Part shown: positions 51,815-55,912 of the stretch, piece by piece
Layout: every line of letters begins with the position of its first letter
Numbering within the stretch: the first letter of the stretch is position 1
Origin: Acidobacteriota bacterium
Lineage (GTDB): Bacteria; Acidobacteriota; Terriglobia; Acidiferrales; UBA7541
Reading direction: 5' to 3'
DNA: 55,912 bases
Assembly: GCA_023481105.1 (NCBI GenBank)
Contig: JAMCWK010000062.1
Coordinates: 1-55,912 of the forward strand
Position numbers and translations under genes: made by a program
Notes under the pieces: generated by a model
The model's input: only the letters and a program-made list of their open reading frames with translations
Told to the model about the DNA's origin: nothing
The model's database searches: none

Positions 51815-53626
51815 ATGGACCTCGAGCAAAAAGTCGCCAGCCTGCCCGCTCAGCCGGGCGTGTACCTATACAAGGACGTCCTCGACAACATTATTTATGT
51901 GGGCAAGGCGCAGTCGCTGCGCCACCGCGTGAAATCGTATTTTCTCGATTCGCGCACGCTGGACGCCAAGACCGGTTCGCTGGTGCGGGAAATCGCCGAC
52001 GTCGCTTACATCGTCGTGGACAACGAAAAGGAGGCGCTGGCGCTGGAAAATAATCTTATCAAGCAACACAAGCCGCGCTTCAACGTGTTGCTGCGCGACG
52101 ACAAAACCTACCCGTACATCAAGTTCACCGCCTACGAAACATTTCCCCGCGTGTACGTCACGCGCCGGCTGAAGAAAGATGGCTCGATTTACTTTGGCCC
52201 GTATTTTCCCGCCAGCCTCGCGTACCGTTTGGTGCATTTCATTCACAAGCGATTCATGGTGCCCTCGTGCACGGTGGACTTGACGCGCGCTCATCCGCGC
52301 CCATGCTTGCAATTTTACATTCACCGCTGCCACGGCCCGTGCGTGCCGGGACTCGTGGCCGACGAGCGCTACGCCGAGGCCGCCCGCGACGTCCGCCTGT
52401 TCCTCGAAGGCCGGCGGCACGACCTCGCGCGCAGTCTCGAAGAACGCATGGCCAAGGCATCCGATGCGGAGCGCTACGAAGAAGCAGCCAAGTATCGCGA
52501 CTTGATGCACACGGTTACTGAAATCGAAGAGAAACAGAAGATCGCCGCGGCCGCCGGCGACGACACCGACGTGCTCGCCTGGTACGCCGAGCCGCCGCAA
52601 GTGGCCGTCAACTTGTTTCACCTGCGCGGCGGGCGCGTGATGGACCGCCGCGATTTCTACTGGGAAGACCTGGAAGAGTTCGCCCCGGCCGAATTTCTCA
52701 CCTCGCTGTTGAAGCAGCTTTACCTCGAAGCGAATTATTTGCCGCGCATGATTCATGTGCCTGCGGATTTCGAGGATCGCGAACTCCTCCAGCAAATCCT
52801 CAGCGAGCGCAGCGGGCGAAAAGTAGAAATTCTCACGCCGCAACGCGGGCAGAAACGCGCGCTGCTGGAGCTGGTGGAGAAAAACGCGAAACATTCCTTC
52901 GAGCAGCGTTTCCGCGTGCTGAAGCCCGCTTCGAAAGCCATTGCCGAAGCACTGGAATCGGCGCTGAATTTGCCGCAAACACCTCGGCGCATTGAGAGCT
53001 TCGACATTTCGCACATCCAGGGCTCGGACACCGTGGCTTCGATGGTCGTGTGGGAAGACGGCCGCATGAAAAAATCCGATTACCGCAAATTCAGGAAAAT
53101 AATCTTATCAAGCAACGACGATTTTCTGAGCATGCGCGAAGCGGTGGAGCGCCGCTATCACCGTTTGCAGGAAGAAAAAAAGCCGCTGCCGGACTTGATT
53201 CTGATTGACGGCGGAATCGGGCAACTTCACGCCGCCGCCGCAGCCTTGGAAAAACTGGAAATCATCAACCAGCCGGTCGCCAGCATCGCCAAAAAAGAAG
53301 AAATCATTTTTGTGCTGGGCCAGGAGAATGAACCTATCGTTCTCGATCGGCACTCTCCCATTCTGCATTTGATTCAACAAGTGCGCGACGAAACGCATCG
53401 CTTCGCCGTTACTTTTCATCGCCAGCGCCGCACTGCGCGTCATCTTCACAGCGAACTCCTTGACATTCCTGGCATCGGCCCGCGCACCGTGCAAAAATTG
53501 CTGCGCAAATTCGGCAGCATCGCCAATCTGCGCACCGCCAGCGTGGAGCAGCTCGCCAGCGTTGCCACGCGCCCGCAGGCCCAGCGCGTGTACAAGCATT
53601 TGCATCGCGAAACCGCATTTCAGTGA
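51815..53626 (+). CDS. uvrC: UvrABC excinuclease subunit C
   Basis: A 603-residue nuclease making both incisions around DNA damage. GIY-YIG domain: LPAQPGVYLYKDVLDNIIYVGKAQSLRHRVKSYF (about 8-42), the UVR segment (about 200-240, RSLEERMAKASDAERYEEAAKYRD), the RNase H-like 5' nuclease (ESFDISHIQGSDTVASMVVWEDG, LILIDGGIGQLHAA), and helix-hairpin-helix LLDIPGIGPRTVQKLLRKFGS. ATG 51815 matches the family N-terminus; an open frame extends to 51776. No clear Shine-Dalgarno precedes either start. uvrC lies 3.5 kb downstream of uvrA, on the same strand but not in the same tight run. Confidence 0.96.
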   Translation: MDLEQKVASLPAQPGVYLYKDVLDNIIYVGKAQSLRHRVKSYFLDSRTLDAKTGSLVREIADVAYIVVDNEKEALALENNLIKQHKPRFNVLLRDDKTYPYIKFTAYETFPRVYVTRRLKKDGSIYFGPYFPASLAYRLVHFIHKRFMVPSCTVDLTRAHPRPCLQFYIHRCHGPCVPGLVADERYAEAARDVRLFLEGRRHDLARSLEERMAKASDAERYEEAAKYRDLMHTVTEIEEKQKIAAAAGDDTDVLAWYAEPPQVAVNLFHLRGGRVMDRRDFYWEDLEEFAPAEFLTSLLKQLYLEANYLPRMIHVPADFEDRELLQQILSERSGRKVEILTPQRGQKRALLELVEKNAKHSFEQRFRVLKPASKAIAEALESALNLPQTPRRIESFDISHIQGSDTVASMVVWEDGRMKKSDYRKFRKIILSSNDDFLSMREAVERRYHRLQEEKKPLPDLILIDGGIGQLHAAAAALEKLEIINQPVASIAKKEEIIFVLGQENEPIVLDRHSPILHLIQQVRDETHRFAVTFHRQRRTARHLHSELLDIPGIGPRTVQKLLRKFGSIANLRTASVEQLASVATRPQAQRVYKHLHRETAFQ

Positions 53627-53728
53627 ACAGTGTTAAGTGAAATGGCCCGCGCGAGTAACCATTAAGAATCCAACGCGACACCTTGCTTGCACAGGAGGCG
53701 TATGCTAGTGTGGCCGCGGGAGGAAGTC

Positions 53729-54019
53729 ATGAGCGAGAACACCGGTTCCAAAGTGAGTTATTTCCTGGTCGGGCTGGGCGTGGGGACCCTCCTGGGCATC
53801 CTGTTTGCGCCCAAGTCCGGCGAAGAGACGCGGGAATATCTGGCCGACCAGGCCGAGCGCGGCCGCGAATACGCGCAGAAGCGCGCGCGGGAATTGCGCG
53901 AACGCGCCGAAGAAATGGTCGAGCGCAGCAAGGAAATCCTCGCGTCGCAGAAAGAACAGCTTGCCGCTGCGGTAGACGCCGGCAAGGAAGCCTATCGCGA
54001 CAAAGTGAAAGCCCACTAA
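53729..54019 (+). CDS. YtxH domain protein
   Basis: A 96-residue protein. ATG 53729 follows GGGAGGAAGTC. One transmembrane helix (SYFLVGLGVGTLLGILFAPKSG) ends with the YtxH signature GxLFAPKSGEETR, and a long amphipathic coiled-coil tail follows (QAERGREYAQKRARELRERAEEMVERSKEIL). Such proteins are small membrane-anchored coiled coils often linked to stress. It precedes another single-helix coiled-coil protein by nine bases; they may associate. Confidence 0.85.
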   Translation: MSENTGSKVSYFLVGLGVGTLLGILFAPKSGEETREYLADQAERGREYAQKRARELRERAEEMVERSKEILASQKEQLAAAVDAGKEAYRDKVKAH

Positions 54020-54028
54020 GGCGGTTGC

Positions 54029-54535
54029 ATGGATCCCTGGCTGAAGTTCTTCATCGCACTGGCCGCGGTGGCCATCATCGGACAGATGCTTATCCTGTTG
54101 GGCATGTTTCTTCAGGTGAAGAGCATGAACGAGCGGATGACGCGCATCGCCACGGACCTGCATGCGCGGATTGATCCCATCCTTAGCCGGCTGCACATGG
54201 TGGTAGAAGAGGTGGGACCGCAGATTTCCAGCGCGGCGGAGAACGCCGCGGAAATCACGCGCCTCGCGCGGGCACAAACGGAGAAGATTGACCGTGTCTT
54301 CACCGAAGCCATTGACCGCTTGCGCTTGCAGGTGCTCCGAGCGGACCAGATCCTCACCGGGGCCATCGAGGAGATCGAGAGCGCGGGCACGGAGTTCAAG
54401 GCCAGCGTGCTGCGTCCGGTGCGGCAGGCCACGGCGTTCGTCAAGGGCATCAAGGCCGGGCTGGACTTCCTCCGCGGGCAGCGGCAATCGCCGGAGCGCG
54501 CACGCGAACAGCAGGACGAAGAGCTGTTCATCTGA
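54029..54535 (+). CDS. Membrane-anchored coiled-coil protein (DUF948-like)
   Basis: A 168-residue protein with one N-terminal transmembrane helix (FFIALAAVAIIGQMLILLGMFL) and a long helical cytoplasmic or periplasmic region: MNERMTRIATDLHARIDPILSRLHMVVEEVGPQISSAAENAAEITR and IDRVFTEAIDRLRLQVLRADQILTG. The pattern resembles DUF948/DUF948-like proteins and methyl-accepting coiled coils without a signalling domain. Pairing with the YtxH gene supports a joint role at the membrane. Function is unknown. Confidence 0.75.
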   Translation: MDPWLKFFIALAAVAIIGQMLILLGMFLQVKSMNERMTRIATDLHARIDPILSRLHMVVEEVGPQISSAAENAAEITRLARAQTEKIDRVFTEAIDRLRLQVLRADQILTGAIEEIESAGTEFKASVLRPVRQATAFVKGIKAGLDFLRGQRQSPERAREQQDEELFI

Positions 54536-54552
54536 CGGCATCCCTTTTCTGT

Positions 54553-54578
54553 GGGGTGGAATCGCACGATTCCACCCC
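54553..54578 (+). terminator. Strong hairpin terminator
   Basis: GGGGTGGAAT/ATTCCACCCC arms form a perfect 10-bp stem with a six-base loop, extendable to 12 bp. It follows the DUF948-like gene and lacks a long T-run (ATTTCCGTTT follows). Confidence 0.65.
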
Positions 54579-54599
54579 ATTTCCGTTTCCAGCGAATCC

Positions 54600-55277
54600 A
54601 TGGCACATAACGCGATCCTCGTGTTCTGCAAGCCGCCGATAGCGGGGCGCGTGAAGACGCGGCTGATCGGCGCGCTGAGCGCGCGTGCCGCCGCCGAAGT
54701 GCATGCGGCGTGCGCGCGAGATACGGTTGCGCTGGTGAACGGCGTGCGCGGCACGCAGAAATGGCTATACGTCGCGGCGGAGCGCGCTACGGCGCGGCGA
54801 CTGGCGAAGCGGCTGCGGCTCGGCAACGAATGGCGCGTGGTCACGCAGCGCGGCGCGGACTTGGGCGAGCGCATGTGCCATGCCATCGAGGAGCAACTGC
54901 ACGCGGGCGCGGAGAAAGTGGTCATCGTCGGAACGGATTCGCCGTGGATGGGCCGCGAACGGATCGCGCGCGCGCTGCGGATGCTGGACAAAGCGGAAGT
55001 AGTTCTTGGGCCAAGCGAAGATGGCGGATATTACTTGATCGCGGCGCGGCAAGTGGTTCCGCAGATGTTCGCGGGAATTCTTTGGGGCACTTCGGAAGTT
55101 CTGCCGAAAACAGTGAAGGCGTTGCGCGCGACGCGAACGAAATTTCAATTACTGCGAAGCGATTTCGATTTGGACCGGCCGGAGGATTTGTGGCGCGTGG
55201 CACGAATGGCAACGCGAGGAAAATTGCGGGCAACGAATTTGTCGAAACTACTAAGACCGCTACAGATGCCGGCCTGA
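54600..55277 (+). CDS. DUF2064/TIGR04282 family glycosyltransferase
   Basis: A 225-residue GT-A-like nucleotidyl/glycosyl transferase of the TIGR04282 (arsenosugar biosynthesis-associated, DUF2064) family. Motifs: AILVFCKPPIAGRVKTRL at the start, QRGADLGERMCHAIEEQL, VVIVGTDSPWMGRERI (metal Asp in TDSPW), VVLGPSEDGGYYLIAA and LDRPEDLWRV. ATG 54600 gives the usual start. No arsenosugar partner genes are adjacent. The TGA stop lies in the loop of a palindrome (55268-55290). Confidence 0.88.
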   Translation: MAHNAILVFCKPPIAGRVKTRLIGALSARAAAEVHAACARDTVALVNGVRGTQKWLYVAAERATARRLAKRLRLGNEWRVVTQRGADLGERMCHAIEEQLHAGAEKVVIVGTDSPWMGRERIARALRMLDKAEVVLGPSEDGGYYLIAARQVVPQMFAGILWGTSEVLPKTVKALRATRTKFQLLRSDFDLDRPEDLWRVARMATRGKLRATNLSKLLRPLQMPA

Positions 55278-55290
55278 AGGCCGGCCCTAC
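55268..55290 (-). repeat. REP-like GTAG palindrome holding the glycosyltransferase stop codon
   Basis: On the minus strand GTAGG leads into GCCGGCC-TTCA-GGCCGGC. The loop, TGAA on the plus strand, contains the TGA stop of the glycosyltransferase. Confidence 0.6.
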
Positions 55291-55310
55291 AAAACCAAAA
55301 AATCCAAAAC

Positions 55311-55332
55311 GCCGGCAAGACGCCAGCGCTAC
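55311..55332 (-). repeat. REP-like GTAG palindrome supplying the mnmA stop codon
   Basis: On the minus strand GTAGC leads into GCTGGC/GCCGGC arms around GTCTT, with one G-T pair. The TAG of GTAG is the mnmA stop codon. Confidence 0.55.
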
Positions 55333-55912
55333 AAGATCCAGCCGCCGCCCAAAACCAAATCGCCGGAATAAAAGACTGCGGCTTGGCCGGGCGTGACGGC
55401 GCGCTGCGGCGTGTGGAAACGCACGCGAACAGACGAGATCCTTCGTCCGTCCCGCTGCTGCGGGACGTCCTCAGGATGACAACCCAACTTGGCAGACTCC
55501 TCGAGCGGTTCCACGACGGCGTCTGCGGGTTCGTGGCGGTGACGGATCTTCACCTGCGCTTCCAGCGGGCCCTGCGGCTTTTCGAACGGAATCCAATTCA
55601 CATCGCGAACGTCGCAAGTGTCGCGGGCCAGATCCGCGTCGTCGCCGACCACCAGGCGGTTGCCCGCGGTGTCCAGCGAGACGACGTAGAGCGGGCGCCC
55701 GGCGGCGAGGCCGAGGCCGCGGCGCTGCCCGACGGTGTAATGATGCAAGCCGCTGTGATGGCCGATGACTTCGCCGTTGGTGGTGACGATTTCGCCTTCC
55801 GTTTCCGCGGCATCGCTTCCCTGCTCGTGCAAATAGGCTTCGATGAATTCCGCGTAGTTGCCGGTGGGCACGAAACAGATTTCCTGGCTCTCGGGCTTCT
55901 CGGCGTCAGCCA
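55329..55912 (-). CDS. mnmA: tRNA 2-thiouridine synthase MnmA, 3' portion
   Basis: The frame is open to the window edge, so the 5' half of the gene is missing. The visible 194 residues begin with the catalytic region [16 protein letters not shown], whose Cys is the persulfide-accepting one, then [30 protein letters not shown] and the C-terminal beta-barrel ending [23 protein letters not shown]. Within that barrel, between VVEPL and VRVRF, about 25 extra residues ([20 protein letters not shown] and following) are encoded by a palindromic repeat. The enzyme thiolates U34 of tRNA-Lys, -Glu and -Gln. The insertion leaves the frame open. Confidence 0.93.
   Translation of the reverse strand, partial: ADAEKPESQEICFVPTGNYAEFIEAYLHEQGSDAAETEGEIVTTNGEVIGHHSGLHHYTVGQRRGLGLAAGRPLYVVSLDTAGNRLVVGDDADLARDTCDVRDVNWIPFEKPQGPLEAQVKIRHRHEPADAVVEPLEESAKLGCHPEDVPQQRDGRRISSVRVRFHTPQRAVTPGQAAVFYSGDLVLGGGWIL
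55428..55503 (-). repeat. Palindromic repeat inserted in mnmA
   Basis: A 76-base segment with GTCCCGC-TGCT-GCGGGAC at its centre (55449-55466) and a flanking GTCCTCAGGATGAC stretch. It has no counterpart in the usual MnmA fold and keeps the frame open. The stem matches the one in deoB. Confidence 0.55.

Overview
The window is about 56 kb of GC-rich bacterial DNA, best read as a chromosome segment of an Acidobacteriota member. Two tandem VWFA proteins belong to the acidobacterial VWFA-related type. Kdo synthesis, a PilQ secretin and a HAMP/SpoIIE phosphatase fit a Gram-negative diderm. Most genes are housekeeping. No insertion sequence, prophage or CRISPR array was seen.

Layout. (1) 2-899: the 3' end of a flavoprotein disulfide reductase, then a TlpA-like redoxin; a 54-codon basic ORF lies at 986-1150 on the minus strand. 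(2) 1387-9834: a one-strand run of seven genes encoding an HD-domain protein, an MmgE/PrpD protein, an Aquifex-type aconitase, an isocitrate/isopropylmalate-type dehydrogenase, a CitD-CitE fusion, CitF and a DUF1330 protein. This is the best candidate for an undescribed pathway: citrate-lyase chemistry is wired to aconitase and a hydroxyacid dehydrogenase, with no transporter or citrate lyase maturation gene beside it. (3) 9868-9966: tRNA-Sec. (4) 10050-12515: a large protein with a C-terminal class III cyclase-like domain, then a 500-base gap with a near-consensus promoter but no recognisable gene. (5) 13031-17990, minus: tsaE, nnr, an SDR protein, a SpoIIE-type phosphatase. (6) 18148-30669, minus: two APC permeases, thiE, accC, accB, a Xaa-Pro peptidase, pilQPONM, and a small HTH protein at the head of the pil genes. 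(7) 31016-35282: ubiD, glgP (divergent), tRNA-Gly(CCC). (8) 35370-41105: a zinc-ribbon protein, then kdsC, kdsD, kdsA, pyrG and kdsB on the minus strand, which together make CMP-Kdo; a small membrane protein gene lies opposite. (9) 41265-45221: two VWFA proteins, deoB, and a DUF4160/DUF2442 pair. (10) 45361-55912: uvrA, a TPR protein, two small exported proteins and a SprT-like metalloprotease in one tight run; then a TPR protein, uvrC, a YtxH protein, a membrane-anchored coiled-coil protein, a DUF2064 glycosyltransferase and the 3' part of mnmA.

Across the window there is a family of short GC-rich palindromes, most with a 5' GTAG foot, like REP elements of RAYT transposases. Six genes take their TAG stop from such an element, two more stop inside a loop, and two conserved genes (deoB, mnmA) appear to carry palindromes in frame. 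All calls come from reading the sequence by eye; no database search was run.
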